Shown: positions 43,795 through 53,800, numbered from the stretch's first letter. The stretch: 59,452 nucleotides of DNA from Lachnospiraceae bacterium (GCA_017622845.1 JAGAQJ010000019.1:1-59452), one strand, 5' to 3'. Numbers and translations are program-made. Notes: generated by a model from the sequence alone, not told the origin.

Positions 43795-44178
43795 TTAAAC
43801 AGTAAGCTCAATTTGATTTCCTTCAACAGCTACAATACAGCTCTCATAATATCCATCGCCTGTTGTTCTGGGACCGCTAATGACTTCATATCCGTCTTCT
43901 CTCATCTGCTCTGTCAATAAATCAACCTTTTCTTTGCTTCCCACGCTAAATGCAATATGTATATATCCGGTTCTTTGAAAGGATTTTTCCGCATCAACCA
44001 TATCAGGTTTCTTCATAATCTCAAGTCTTGCGCCATTATCAAATGTCAAAAAATATGATTGAAGGCCAGTCTTTGGGTTATGGTACAAATTATTTGATAC
44101 AGCGCCCATATACCGCTCAAAAAACTGCCTTGCACCCTCTAAATCATTCACATACATAGCGATATGTTCTATCTTCAT
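43795..44178 (-). CDS. VOC/glyoxalase-fold protein
   Basis: 127 residues, one VOC module. The metal-site pattern is His (MKIEHIAMYVNDLEGARQFF), Glu (GARLEIMKKP), His (GYIHIAFSVGSKE), Glu (NQIELTV), with the two beta-alpha-beta-beta-beta halves in order. The family includes glyoxalase I, fosfomycin-resistance enzymes and dioxygenases; this one is closest in layout to lactoylglutathione-lyase-like proteins of Firmicutes. Substrate unknown. It is probably transcribed alone. Confidence 0.85.
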   Translation of the reverse strand: MKIEHIAMYVNDLEGARQFFERYMGAVSNNLYHNPKTGLQSYFLTFDNGARLEIMKKPDMVDAEKSFQRTGYIHIAFSVGSKEKVDLLTEQMREDGYEVISGPRTTGDGYYESCIVAVEGNQIELTV

Positions 44179-44342
44179 ACAAATATCATTTCCCTTTCTT
44201 CTTTACTACTTATCAACTTCATTATTCACAAGATACTGATTCTGGATGTTCTCCCTTGTTAAAAAGATTTCATGCTGTGCTGCTTTGTCTGCGACGCATA
44301 AATACTCCTTTGCCACAAAGAACAGAATTTTCACAAAACTTC

Positions 44343-44375
44343 AAAAGGAATGCCCGTTTTGCGGACATTCCTTTT
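44343..44375 (-). terminator. Intrinsic terminator of galK
   Basis: AAAAGGAATG and CATTCCTTTT form the stem, with inner G/C pairs around a CAAAA loop, 25 bases after the galK stop. Confidence 0.75.
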
Positions 44376-44398
44376 CATCTGCCTGAATAATATCAATC

Positions 44399-45631
44399 TT
44401 AGATTCTGACTGCACCGACTGCCCTGATGTTCATCGGATATACATTGCTCTCGCCTACATACTTGGAAATATAGCTTACATAATTTCCTTCCTCTGCAAG
44501 CGGCACTAAGCACATAATAACACCTGCAAATCCGCCGCCGTGTACGCGGCATACGCCATCACCGATTCCCTTTAAGAACAGCTCTGTCAACCCAAGCGTA
44601 AGTGTGATTTTCTGCTCGCTGCAGTTCTGTAACGAATAGCAGTTCTGCAGCAATTCCCATGAAGATGTTCCTGACTCACTGACAAGCTTCAATATTTTAT
44701 CAATATCGTCTTTTTCAATTGCGGCAGCCATCTCATCAACCCTTCTGTTCTCCTCAAAGAAATGGATAGCCCGAAGCACTGCTCTGTCATTTGGAATCTC
44801 ATTTACATGAGCGAGCAGGTTATCAAGATTTGTTTCACACAAAAGGTTAACGCCAAGAACCTTTGCAGCCTCCTTCATTTCATTTGGAATGCTGGAATAT
44901 TCCTCGCTTAAATCCGCATGACCTTTTCCTGTATTAACGATAACAAGACGGTATCCCTTGCTCTCAAAAGAAAAATCAAGCGGCTTGTACTCAGGCTGGC
45001 TGCCGTTAGAAAAATCAAACAATACAGGTCCGCCTACTGCACATGCCATCTGATCCATCATGCCTGATGCCTTATTCCAAAATACATTCTCAGAATATTT
45101 GCCGATCTTGGCGTAATCTGCACAAGTCATAGCGCCATCATTGAAGAAATGATTTACAATCGTGCATACCAGCATTTCAAAAGATGCAGAGGAGCTTACG
45201 CCGGCTGCTGCAATGACATTGGTAGACACATATGCGTCAAAACCGCCGACCTTGAAGCCAAACTTCTGAGCACCCTCCATCATGCCTGCCAGAAGTGCGT
45301 CTGTGCCGCTTACCTTCGGAACGCTGTCAAGCTTTGTAATATCCACAACGATTTCCTTGTCATAGCCTTCGCTTGTGATATGTATTTCATTGCTGTTATT
45401 TGGATAGGCTGCACCAATCGTATCAAGGTCAATGCTTCCCGCAATAACCTTACCGCCATTGTGGTCTGTGTGATTGCCGATAATCTCTGTTCTTCCGGGT
45501 GCGGAGAAGAATTCAGCCTCATCATGACCATACTTTTTCCTGAAATTCTCTGCAAGCGCACTGAAACGCTCTGCACTCTTTACGCTTTCTCCATAAACCT
45601 TTTCCAATCTCTCATTGCTTGGGATATTCAT
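44399..45631 (-). CDS. galK: Galactokinase
   Basis: 410 residues; the ATG has TAGGAGGAATACAAA in front. GHMP-kinase features: the galactokinase signature region FFSAPGRTEIIGNHTDHNGG near residue 42, the ATP loop NVIAAAGVSSSASFE, GMMDQMACAVGG, and RVHGGGFAGVIMC at the C-terminus. It phosphorylates galactose at C1 in the Leloir pathway. No galT, galE or transporter is adjacent; the divergent AraC-type gene may regulate it. The length is slightly longer than that of E. coli GalK. Confidence 0.95.
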   Translation of the reverse strand: MNIPSNERLEKVYGESVKSAERFSALAENFRKKYGHDEAEFFSAPGRTEIIGNHTDHNGGKVIAGSIDLDTIGAAYPNNSNEIHITSEGYDKEIVVDITKLDSVPKVSGTDALLAGMMEGAQKFGFKVGGFDAYVSTNVIAAAGVSSSASFEMLVCTIVNHFFNDGAMTCADYAKIGKYSENVFWNKASGMMDQMACAVGGPVLFDFSNGSQPEYKPLDFSFESKGYRLVIVNTGKGHADLSEEYSSIPNEMKEAAKVLGVNLLCETNLDNLLAHVNEIPNDRAVLRAIHFFEENRRVDEMAAAIEKDDIDKILKLVSESGTSSWELLQNCYSLQNCSEQKITLTLGLTELFLKGIGDGVCRVHGGGFAGVIMCLVPLAEEGNYVSYISKYVGESNVYPMNIRAVGAVRI

Positions 45632-45677
45632 TTTGTATTCCTCCTATAATATATTATTGTTGTAAAAGCCTCTGGCT

Positions 45678-45703
45678 TGTTACCGTTCAGCCTTCCTGTA
45701 ACC
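45678..45703 (-). repeat. Dispersed structured repeat, copy D (partial)
   Basis: On the minus strand GTTAC-AGGAAGGCTGAACG-GTAAC forms a stem-loop whose loop (GGAAGGCTGAAC) matches the loops of the other copies. A terminator-like hairpin AAGCC-AGA-GGCTT follows at 45665-45677. It lies in the leader region of galK. Confidence 0.5.
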
Positions 45704-45843
45704 AAATCCAGCCCATTTTTGAAATTCGCTTGCAGATGAGGACTGGATTTGCCGTCTTTTTCCGCTTGCCCCTGTTGTTCATTCATATTATACACCATAA
45801 TGAAGTAAAATCCTTAAAAATTTAGCGCGTTATGGGTAAAATA

Positions 45844-45873
45844 TTGCGTTGTTATTTTGTATTATGCTATAAT
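45844..45873 (+). promoter_or_regulatory. Promoter of the AraC-family gene
   Basis: TTGCGT at 45844-45849 and TATAAT at 45868-45873 with an 18-base spacer; AAGGAGATAAGCTT precedes the start codon at 45918. Confidence 0.5.
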
Positions 45874-45917
45874 TTAAGCAAAATTTTGATGTAACAAGTC
45901 AGTAAGGAGATAAGCTT

Positions 45918-46808
45918 ATGCAGATTGTAACAAATCAATTTCAGAAGGAAATAAAGCAGCATGGAAGTGATGGTTTTCCATTTTTGGTAAGTCATGAACG
46001 GCTTTCTAAATATGAAGCCGGCTCTTTTCTGTGGCACTGGCACCCTGAGATTGAGATTACTTTTATAGAAAGCGGTCAAATGCTATACAAGGTCAATCAG
46101 CTTGCATTCCATCTCAAAACGGGAGACATGCTTTTTGGCAATGCAAATACGCTCCATGCCGGAGAGATGAAAAACCAGCAGGATTGTGAATATATCTCCA
46201 TCACTTTTTCTCCAAGATTAATCTATGGTTTTTATCAAAGCAGTATTTGCCTGAAATACGTAGAGCCGCTCACACAGGACCTTTCCCTGTCTGCAATTCA
46301 TCTCGACTATACTCAGGAGTGGCACACTGTTTTTGCTGCGCTTATCAAAGAGATGATAGCACTCTATGAAAATCAGCAGAATTTTTATGAGCTGGAAATC
46401 AGTATCCGGCTGCAGTCCCTATGGAAACTGATTTTAGAGCATTACACTCCTGCGAATAATGCTTCCGCACATGACAAACGGGACTATGACCGTATCAGAG
46501 AAATCATGAACTATGTTGAACAGCATTTTCATGAAAAAATAACACTGGAAGATATCTCTGCCCACCTCCACCTGTGCGAAAGTGAATGCAGCAGACTTTT
46601 CAAACGGTATATGAACCTGTCCTTATTTTCTTTTCTTCAGGAATACAGAGTAGAACGAAGCCTGGAATATCTTGCTGACAGAAATGAGACTGTCAGTGGC
46701 GCCGCAGAAAAATGCGGCTTTGCCGACTCCAATTACTATGCTAAAGTATTTGCCAAAATAAAAGGCATCAGTCCAAGCGCTTACCGTAAAAAGCTTATGG
46801 TCCAATGA
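45918..46808 (+). CDS. AraC-family transcriptional regulator with cupin domain
   Basis: 296 residues. The N-terminal cupin (residues ~25-110) carries FLWHWHPEIEITFIESGQM and ends with GNANTLHAGEM, a sugar-sensing arrangement. The C-terminal pair of helix-turn-helix motifs is at residues ~195-292 (YVEQHFHEKITLEDISAHL and AAEKCGFADSNYYAKVFAKI, then GISPSAYRK). It probably activates carbohydrate genes. It is divergent from galK, so galactose or a galactoside response is possible but unproven. Its 3' end overlaps the convergent ATP-grasp gene by 14 bases. Confidence 0.92.
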   Translation: MQIVTNQFQKEIKQHGSDGFPFLVSHERLSKYEAGSFLWHWHPEIEITFIESGQMLYKVNQLAFHLKTGDMLFGNANTLHAGEMKNQQDCEYISITFSPRLIYGFYQSSICLKYVEPLTQDLSLSAIHLDYTQEWHTVFAALIKEMIALYENQQNFYELEISIRLQSLWKLILEHYTPANNASAHDKRDYDRIREIMNYVEQHFHEKITLEDISAHLHLCESECSRLFKRYMNLSLFSFLQEYRVERSLEYLADRNETVSGAAEKCGFADSNYYAKVFAKIKGISPSAYRKKLMVQ

Positions 46809-47577
46809 ACGAATAAGCTTCCTGACTTCTAAAATCGAACTCGTCCTTCCGTCCAAGTAATTGTGACCATCGGGCTGAAATTAACTTTGCATACAAAATA
46901 TTTTGCAACCCGTAATTTCCCAGTGCATAGCCATCATTCATTTCCAGAAAGATTGTCTGCTCTTTCCCATCTTTCTCAATAACAGCAAAATCAAGACTAC
47001 AACCCATCGGACGGTTTGATATTGTTCGAAATGCTTCCACTGCGTTATCTACAACCTCTGCATCATAATGATAGTGGTAGTCCCCTTTATATGGACGGAT
47101 ATCTGCTAATTCATCATATATGATAAAGCCTCTCCATTCTCTTTTAATATTCATTATCTCGCTGCATATTACCTCATAGTCTTCATAACAACTGCCGCAT
47201 CCAATCAAATCTTTCGGTCCGTTTACAACAAGACCTGTAAACGCTTTGTCCTTAACAGGCTTAACAAAAATTCCCCATTTTTCAGGGTGTGAATTTATAG
47301 AATTTATACGGTCCGTCCAAATCTTTCGTCCCATAAATGGACGAAGTTTTTCCGGATAATCCTCACAAATGGGTTTTACACCAAATTTGTGCATAATTGT
47401 CTGAGTCTGCTCAATGTAATCCAGCACAATATCTTCTTGGGTCACATCATCATATATCTCATCTATCGCATGATATTTCTTTATTTCCGCTCCCATTTCT
47501 CTAAAACCCGAAACTGCATGATAAATATTATTTGAATGATATTCTCCATTTTCACGTATTTTTGCATATATCACCAT
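46795..47577 (-). CDS. ATP-grasp protein of the R2K type
   Basis: 260 residues. The pattern fits the R2K ATP-grasp clade (DUF4343): a Lys-containing WGIFVKPVKDKAFTGLVVNG, an Arg block IKREWRGFIIYDELADIRPY, and the metal-binding VFLE-type sequence TIFLEMNDGYALGNYGL. R2K enzymes are predicted to modify peptides or nucleic-acid-linked substrates. Its start lies inside the end of the upstream esterase gene (26-base overlap), so the two are translationally coupled and probably act on the same substrate, which is unknown. Confidence 0.75.
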   Translation of the reverse strand: MVIYAKIRENGEYHSNNIYHAVSGFREMGAEIKKYHAIDEIYDDVTQEDIVLDYIEQTQTIMHKFGVKPICEDYPEKLRPFMGRKIWTDRINSINSHPEKWGIFVKPVKDKAFTGLVVNGPKDLIGCGSCYEDYEVICSEIMNIKREWRGFIIYDELADIRPYKGDYHYHYDAEVVDNAVEAFRTISNRPMGCSLDFAVIEKDGKEQTIFLEMNDGYALGNYGLQNILYAKLISARWSQLLGRKDEFDFRSQEAYSFIGP

Positions 47578-48331
47578 ATGAACGCTCCATTTCCATATAT
47601 CTGTCTGTCACCCAAACAATGCCTTTTATCACACGCATCTCCGGTTCTGAAAAATGTCCGCCCCTGTTCCACTCAAGCGTGCAAATAATGTTTTCGCGCT
47701 TTTCGTTCAAAAATGCAGAAAGCGCTCTTGTATTGTCCCCCACTGCTGCCATGCGTTTATTTTTCGTCTTCTCTTCCTTGTCGCCAAGACTAAGATAAAG
47801 ATAACGCAGACCTTTCCTGTCAAATGCCGGCTGCCTTCTGTCTATGTAATCAAGCCAGCCGTCATACCACAGCGAACCCGAGCAGCACACCGCCCCTGTA
47901 AACAAATCACACTCACAATATGCCCAAAGGCTGAAAAGACCTGCGAGGGAATATCCCACCGTAAAGCGCGACACCTCCGCTGCCCCTTTTGTATAGAAAG
48001 AATCCTCTGCTTCAATATAGGGAATGCAATCGTCAACAAGCCACTTTAAGGTTTTGTCCGCTCCTCCGCCAAAGCCTTCTGTTCCAAAAACAGGAGCCGC
48101 TTTCCAAGGGGAAAAATCATCATTCCAGTTGTCTGCCTCATATGCCACCAGTAAAAAAGGGCGATTTTCCAGATGTTGTTTCAAATATGACACTACTGTC
48201 ATAATGGATTCCGTATTTTCCTTCATAATTCCCCAGTAAAATACAGGCAGACGTTCCTGATTCCTGACATTTCCTGAAATATAACATGTTTTGTGATTAA
48301 TTTCTATCATAAGTAAGTCATTCGTTGTCAT
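47552..48331 (-). CDS. Alpha/beta-hydrolase (esterase-type)
   Basis: 259 residues. The nucleophile elbow is GYSLAG (near residue 127, in SRFTVGYSLAGLFSLWAY), preceded by the acid/turn block and followed by a histidine in WNRGGHFSEPE near residue 228. The order Ser-Asp-His fits an esterase-D/Fes-like fold. No signal peptide, so cytoplasmic. It overlaps the ATP-grasp gene at its 3' end. The pairing of hydrolase and ligase suggests opposing or sequential steps on an ester- or amide-linked compound. Confidence 0.8.
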   Translation of the reverse strand: MTTNDLLMIEINHKTCYISGNVRNQERLPVFYWGIMKENTESIMTVVSYLKQHLENRPFLLVAYEADNWNDDFSPWKAAPVFGTEGFGGGADKTLKWLVDDCIPYIEAEDSFYTKGAAEVSRFTVGYSLAGLFSLWAYCECDLFTGAVCCSGSLWYDGWLDYIDRRQPAFDRKGLRYLYLSLGDKEEKTKNKRMAAVGDNTRALSAFLNEKRENIICTLEWNRGGHFSEPEMRVIKGIVWVTDRYMEMERSYGDICKNT

Positions 48332-48417
48332 AGCAAATTAATGTTCCCCTTATCATAAATAGGAAGCCTTGTAAAATAAACTGCTCCGAGAGAACTTCAT
48401 TCTGCAGATATCCGCAC

Positions 48418-48482
48418 GGCACCACGAAGTGGTTCTGCATGTCTTGAGTCCTGTAGCAGAAAGCCGAAGGCTGAACGGTTAC
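48418..48482 (+). repeat. Dispersed structured repeat, copy B
   Basis: Starts GGCACCACGAAGTGGTTCTG: the hairpin ACCAC-GAA-GTGGT, then AGCC-GAA-GGCT, then the core GGCTGAAC-G-GTTAC, which pairs with GTAGC upstream. About 53 of 62 positions match copy A at 33261-33333. The 409-base gap 48332-48740 holds this repeat and the small RNA unit. Confidence 0.6.
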
Positions 48483-48515
48483 TAATCATTTCGAATACAA
48501 GTTTAATTATAGTAA

Positions 48516-48640
48516 AGTGATAAAAAGGCTCACTAGAAAATACATTGTATACTCTAGTGAACCTTTTTATTCAATAAGCTCAAATCTAGTTTAATGCACG
48601 CACCGCCCTAGTAAAAACCTCTAACGATTTTTGTTCTATA
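48516..48640 (-). ncRNA. Small RNA next to the Abi_2 gene (AbiF-RNA-like)
   Basis: A stand-alone transcription unit of about 125 bases: perfect promoter upstream, no ORF, and an 18-bp terminator-type stem at its 3' end (TCTAGTGA...TCACTAGA at 48520-48570, with A- and T-runs in the arms). The body contains GTTAGAGGTTTTTACTAGG and GCGGTGCGTGCATTAAACTAG. Conserved small RNAs are known beside AbiF/Abi_2 genes; this occupies such a position, 100 bases after the abi stop. I infer membership in that group from position and architecture only. Confidence 0.6.
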
Positions 48641-48646
48641 AATGAT

Positions 48647-48675
48647 ATATTACTCTTTCCCAATGCTTTTGTCAA
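48647..48675 (-). promoter_or_regulatory. Promoter of the small RNA next to the Abi_2 gene
   Basis: TTGACA (48670-48675), exactly 17 bases, TAATAT (48647-48652) on the minus strand, after the abi gene and before a strong terminator stem, with no ORF between. Confidence 0.75.
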
Positions 48676-48740
48676 CTGCCTGCTATAAAAAATTTGTATG
48701 CTTGGGATTTCTATTCTTTTTATTTATATACTTTATTATA

Positions 48741-49682
48741 CTACAGATAAACAAATATGCTTCCTTTATATAAGGATTTTTTTTCAAAGTAAGATTTATT
48801 CTTTTTTATTCTTCCATCCTCGTCGCAAAATAGATGACAAATTTCTTCCATTTTTTTATTTCTAATGCTTTTTGTTGCTGATATTTTCATTACATCGTTA
48901 TAAATAAAAAGTAATGTTACAAAGTCATGAATAACCGGATTTTTCATCATAGCATCCCTGCTATCCAATTCTCGAAATTCAGGTATTTTTCCGAGTATAT
49001 TTGCCAGCTTTTTTGTTTTACTGAACTTTTTAAGACTATTAGGTTTCCTCAGCGTACTTAGAATGCAATTATTATGTGCTGCCGCATTTCTTATAAACTT
49101 TATAGATTTTAAATAATCGGAATAGTTGAATGATGGATACATTTGATAATATAATTCGTACAATTCTATAAAATTTCCAAAGGAAAGCAATTCCGCAATA
49201 TTCCATACAGCTAATTTATTCGGTTCTTTATACTCATTCAAATGCTTCTCCGCCAAATCCGAACAGAATGAATACTTATCTGCTTTACTTTGAATATCCG
49301 CCCCTGCATTTGGATGATATTGTAGAAATAGCTTTACTATATTATACCCATCTTCTTTCGGATTATCACTCAAATCATTCATTAATCGTACTTTTAAATA
49401 ATGTTCTACATCTAAAGACAATTCCAGGATAATTTTTCTAATATACATATCAAGTTTTGATAGTTCTACAAGATATGCAAAATCTAAATTGTAATACTTT
49501 TTCGTTTGTGCATTCATATTGTAATTCCTTGCGTAAGATTTTAACTTAAAATAGTAATTATTGTATTTTAAAAACTTCTTTGCATCTTCTTTTGAATACA
49601 ATTCGAACTGTATATTCTTGTCTGCCATGTCCTGAATTTGTTCTTCTACAGTCAGCTTCAATTTTTCATTTTGTTCATTCAT
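48741..49682 (-). CDS. Abi_2-family (AbiD/AbiF) HEPN abortive-infection protein
   Basis: 313 residues. The Abi_2 family pattern is present: LTVEEQIQDMADKNIQF and YSKEDAKKFLKYNNYYFKLK at the N-terminus, YIRKIILELSLDVEHYLKVR in the middle. The HEPN ribonuclease motif R-x4-H appears as FIRNAAAHNNCIL near residue 200. Such proteins block phage multiplication by cleaving RNA after infection. No phage or prophage genes are adjacent. A small RNA unit follows the gene and may hold the toxin inactive, as known for AbiF systems. The AT content is higher than in neighbouring genes, consistent with transfer. Confidence 0.88.
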   Translation of the reverse strand: MNEQNEKLKLTVEEQIQDMADKNIQFELYSKEDAKKFLKYNNYYFKLKSYARNYNMNAQTKKYYNLDFAYLVELSKLDMYIRKIILELSLDVEHYLKVRLMNDLSDNPKEDGYNIVKLFLQYHPNAGADIQSKADKYSFCSDLAEKHLNEYKEPNKLAVWNIAELLSFGNFIELYELYYQMYPSFNYSDYLKSIKFIRNAAAHNNCILSTLRKPNSLKKFSKTKKLANILGKIPEFRELDSRDAMMKNPVIHDFVTLLFIYNDVMKISATKSIRNKKMEEICHLFCDEDGRIKKNKSYFEKKSLYKGSIFVYL

Positions 49683-49727
49683 CTATTATCCTCGATTCGT
49701 ATATATTATGCATCTGTTTTTAAATTA

Positions 49728-49778
49728 TTAAGCGCCAACCAGTACACTAGCGATACAATACAACAACTGATTGCGCTT
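49728..49778 (-). terminator. Possible terminator after the P-loop gene
   Basis: TAAGCGC and GCGCTTA pair with an inner CAGT/ACTG helix, followed by ATAATTTAAA on the minus strand. The T-run is weak. It overlaps the stop of the upstream gene. Confidence 0.35.
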
Positions 49779-50442
49779 ATTCTAAGTTAAAATGCCTTTC
49801 TAAAATTTCCAATGTCTGTTCCAGTGTGCGTTTATCGTCTCTTACCAACGTAAAAAATCCTGACTCTTCAAATTCATGATACTTTTCCTCACTGTTAATC
49901 CTCGCTAAACATTCCCTATAGTTTTTCATAGTTTGTTCCGGATTTTCTGCTTTTTGTATCTGTTCCAAAATAAACAGTTTTTCCTCATCTTCACGGTCAA
50001 AAAATCTCTCAATTGACATACTTTGAGGCGCCAGCATAATAGCAACATGATGAAAATCAGATATTTCTTTGAGCTTCTTTGTTGAAATATTTGTATCCAC
50101 AAAGATTCTTTTCCCACAATCCGCCAACTGAATCAACCGAATTATCTCTAAATCAGAAGCTTCCTCACTACAGCCTGCAATCCAACGCTCATATTCTTCC
50201 GGTGTCCGGTTTACAAATTCCTGCCAATCTTTCATAGTATTAAAATAGGACAGGTTTGGCTGACTTTCCGCATCAATCGCACTCATAAAGATATCATGAT
50301 AATTTTCATGACAGCAAATTCCGTCATACTTCTCTGCCAGCATTTTGACCATTGTTGATTTTCCTGCATAAGCAGTTCCGTTTATGAAATAAATATTGTG
50401 AAAAATATATTTCAAAATGTTGCTCTTTATCGTAATATTCAA
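49777..50442 (-). CDS. P-loop NTPase/kinase-like protein
   Basis: 221 residues. A Walker A motif FINGTAYAGKSTMVKMLAEK is at residue ~20, and IFVDTNIS around residue 113 is Walker-B-like. The remainder is helical, with a lid-like CSEEASDLEIIRL region. It resembles small-molecule kinases of the uridine-kinase/shikimate-kinase fold; the substrate is unknown. It lies 94 bases upstream of the Abi_2 gene and is transcribed the same way. It could be an accessory NTPase of that locus or an unrelated housekeeping kinase. Confidence 0.7.
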   Translation of the reverse strand: MNITIKSNILKYIFHNIYFINGTAYAGKSTMVKMLAEKYDGICCHENYHDIFMSAIDAESQPNLSYFNTMKDWQEFVNRTPEEYERWIAGCSEEASDLEIIRLIQLADCGKRIFVDTNISTKKLKEISDFHHVAIMLAPQSMSIERFFDREDEEKLFILEQIQKAENPEQTMKNYRECLARINSEEKYHEFEESGFFTLVRDDKRTLEQTLEILERHFNLE

Positions 50443-50523
50443 TTTAACTTATCCTCCCCTATAAATCGAAAATAATATTTCCATCATATAAATAATGTTT
50501 GGGCAGCAAATGAACATGCAAAT

Positions 50524-50775
50524 TTATCGGCGTATCATGATTCCTTTCATGTACGGTGTCTCATTATGTGTTTCATACACAATAGCCTTTTCTTTTTCAG
50601 TACACCCAATCAATATCTTTATCTCAGAGTCCTTTTTCATCAAATTGACAGTACACATTATTGCATCTATTCTTTTTTCAGCTGTTCCTACCCATACATC
50701 TATTCCTGCATTGTCCATTGAAGTGGTATTTTTCAAATATCCAAAATCAATTGGGGATTGTATAAAATTGCTCAT
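50524..50775 (-). CDS. Short hypothetical protein
   Basis: 83 residues with no recognised domain: FIQSPIDFGYLKNTTSMDN, then an alternating beta-type segment EIKILIGCTEKEKAIVYE. There is no clear ribosome site before the ATG, and the start is poorly supported. It may be a fragment. The composition is protein-like (few rare residues, balanced charge), so it is kept with low confidence. Confidence 0.35.
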   Translation of the reverse strand: MSNFIQSPIDFGYLKNTTSMDNAGIDVWVGTAEKRIDAIMCTVNLMKKDSEIKILIGCTEKEKAIVYETHNETPYMKGIMIRR

Positions 50776-50809
50776 CTGTTTATCGAAGGAAATTTGATGG
50801 TAATAATGG

Positions 50810-53800
50810 TCAGTACACTAACTCCGCATTACAATGCAAAAATGCGGTCTCTGCAATTCTTTCTACTGTAGAGGGAATTTCGATGCGCTCCAAGGCTGTG
50901 CAGCGATAAAATGCTCTGTCAGGAATCTCTTTTAAGCCCTCTGGTAATCGAATGTGTTTCAGAGAACAGCAGTTTTCAAAAGCCCGCTCACCCAGCTCTT
51001 TTAAACTATCAAGGTCATCAATTGATTCCAAACGAATGCATCCTGAAAACGCTCTTGCTCCTATTTTCTCCACGGAAGCAGCATTTTCAACATGCCTCAG
51101 CCATTTGCATTGGTACAACGCCTCCTCATCTATCATGTTTACCTCACCATTCAGTTTCAAATCTGTTAAAAGATTACTGTCCTTAAAAACACCTTTTCCG
51201 ATGACAGAAATGCCTGACGGCAGTTGTAACCGCTCAATGTTTCCTGTCGATTCTATCAATCTGTCCTCCTGCATTTTGAAACAGTTGTAGCACTCTCTTG
51301 CAATTCTTTGTATAACAGGCGGTAACTTGTCAAGATTTTTCAGCGAGCCAAGTGTGTAGGTTGTATGGTCTGCAAGTGTAATACTGTGTAAATAGATACA
51401 GTTTCTAAATGCAAATTCTTCAATCTCCACACGCTTTGTAAACCGGACGGACGTCAATTCCAAATTATTTGCAAATGCCCAGCCGGATATCCGCCCGACT
51501 TCCTCCGGTATCACAACTTCCCCCTTACAGCAAAAGGCATCGAGCAAAATTCCTTTTTCGATGACAAACGGATTTCGTCTGCGCCGCTGTCTAAGCCACT
51601 CTGTCTTGTCGAAGGCTCTGGCTCCGATATATTGAACGCTGTCTGCAAGCAGAACCTCCCGCAGTCCCTCTCTGTCCCGAAAAACCTCTCTTGCTACTGC
51701 CGTAATTCCATTTGGTATCGTAACCTTAGACGCATAACCGCTGTAGGCAGTCAGTTCGTTTCTGACATTCGTGTCATATACACTGCACGCGCTGGCATAT
51801 ATTTTCTTTACCCATACCGGAAGTTCGCTATTGGAAAAACTCAAGTATCCGTCAAGCAGATACCTGGTTTCGTCACATTGCATCAATGCCAATCCGGTAC
51901 AGCCGCGAAATGCACTCGACTTCATATCCGGCTCAACAATACTTTCCTTATCTATACGGTCATCTGAATCTGTTTTCTTATCTGCAATTGTATTCTCATC
52001 TAAAACTGCATTCTCGTCTATAATTGTTTTCTTATCTGCGCTTGTCTCCTCATTTAATTTACTATATATGCAGATTTGCGTCAGGCTGCCGCAATCCTCA
52101 AAGCAAAAATCACCAAGCTTCACCCTTCCATAAAATGTAAGTGACCACAAACTCTCACACATAGAAAAAGCACGCTCGTCAGCAAAAATATTCTGATAAA
52201 GAGAAACGCTTGTCATGGCATCACAATATTGAAATGCATTCTTTCCGATATAGCTTACGCCCTGAAAACCCATACCTTTCAGCATTTTACACCCTTGAAA
52301 CGCTTCTTTTTCAATGCACTCCAGACCATGCATTTCTAATGTTTCAAGACATTCACACCATGCAAAGCTTCGTTTGGGCAGACACCTTGCCGTTCCTTCC
52401 AGCTCTGTCAGCCTGATGCATTTTTCAAAACAGCTTTCCTGCAAAGTAATCTCATGCTTTGGAAACGTCACCTTCCGCAAATTTTTACAGCCATAAAATG
52501 CCGCTTCTCCGATTTCCTCAAGACTCTCCGGAAGCAGTACTGTTTCTATGGACTTATTCATGAAATATGAGAATGCCTCTATCCTTTTTGTTCCCTCCGG
52601 GATTACCAGATTTATGACATTTGTGTCATTTTTTAAGGGCATTTTCTCGAATATTGCAGTTCTTTTGTTCTCAGTTTTGATTTCATATTCAGGTATCTTT
52701 TTTAATTGATGGCATTTTTGAAAGACAAGTCTTCCATAGCTCTCGATATCCGGCGGAAGGGAGACTGATTCCAATGCTTCACACGCATAAAATGCCATAT
52801 CTCCCAGATGCACAAGCGTATCGGGCAAGGTCACGCTTCTTAATCTGCGGCAGCCGTAAAATGCCATGTCCTCAACCTCTATAAGCGTATCAGACAAGGC
52901 TATTTCCTGCAATGCTTTACAACGCTTAAAACAGGATTTCGGAATGCTTCTTACTGCCTGCGGCAGCCGTACGCGTATCAGCTTCACACAGTTTTCAAAG
53001 GCAGAAGCCTCCATACTGCATATGCTGTCCGGCAGTTCTATAGACTGCATTACCACACAGTCTGCAAAAGCTTCCTGTTCTATAGCCTTCACACCATACG
53101 GCAGCTCTATCCTGTCAATGTTTTCGTTTCCTGCAAATGCACGCTGTCCAATTACTGTTACACCCTTTGGAACGACTACTTTATTTTCACACCCTCTGTA
53201 TTTTAAGAGCATGCCGCCGCTGATTACAAAATTGGCAAGCAACTGGCTGTGTATCTGCCGGACAAGCTTCGGCGTATCGTCTCCTGCCATTGCCTCAAGA
53301 CCTGAAAGCTCATAGATTCTGCCATCCGAAAGCACCACTTGCTTTAGCGCGGAGCAGTTTAAGAAAGCGTCGTCTTCAAGCTCCACATCATCTGATAAAA
53401 ACACAACCTGCTCAAGGCTCATACATGCCCGAAACGCTCTTGCACCAATGCGCACAAGACTTTTAGGAAATACAACAGACTGTATGCCGCGTTTGTCAAA
53501 AAAGCAGCTCTTGCCGATGGCTGTGATGCCTTCCGGCAGCTCCACATGCTTGACGTTATTGCGGTATTCTGTCAGCACGCCGTCCTCGATTTCAAGAATC
53601 AGATTAATGTCCCTTACGATTGCCTCTACGACAGGAGACACTGTTTCTTTTCCGGAAAGAATATCTACCACCCGTTCAAGCTTATGGCAGCTTTCTTTCC
53701 CATTTTCTTTGATATAAATACGGGAAATATTGTGGCAGCCTGTAAAACATTCGTTGATACTGCTGCAATCTAAAGCTCCGTTTACATAAATCTCCCTGAG

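Noticed and set aside
50805-50822. GGTCAGTACACT near the LRR stop as a second copy of the palindrome at 16236
   Set aside because: Only one half-site is present and there is no inverted partner; a shared 12-mer is not enough to call a repeat.
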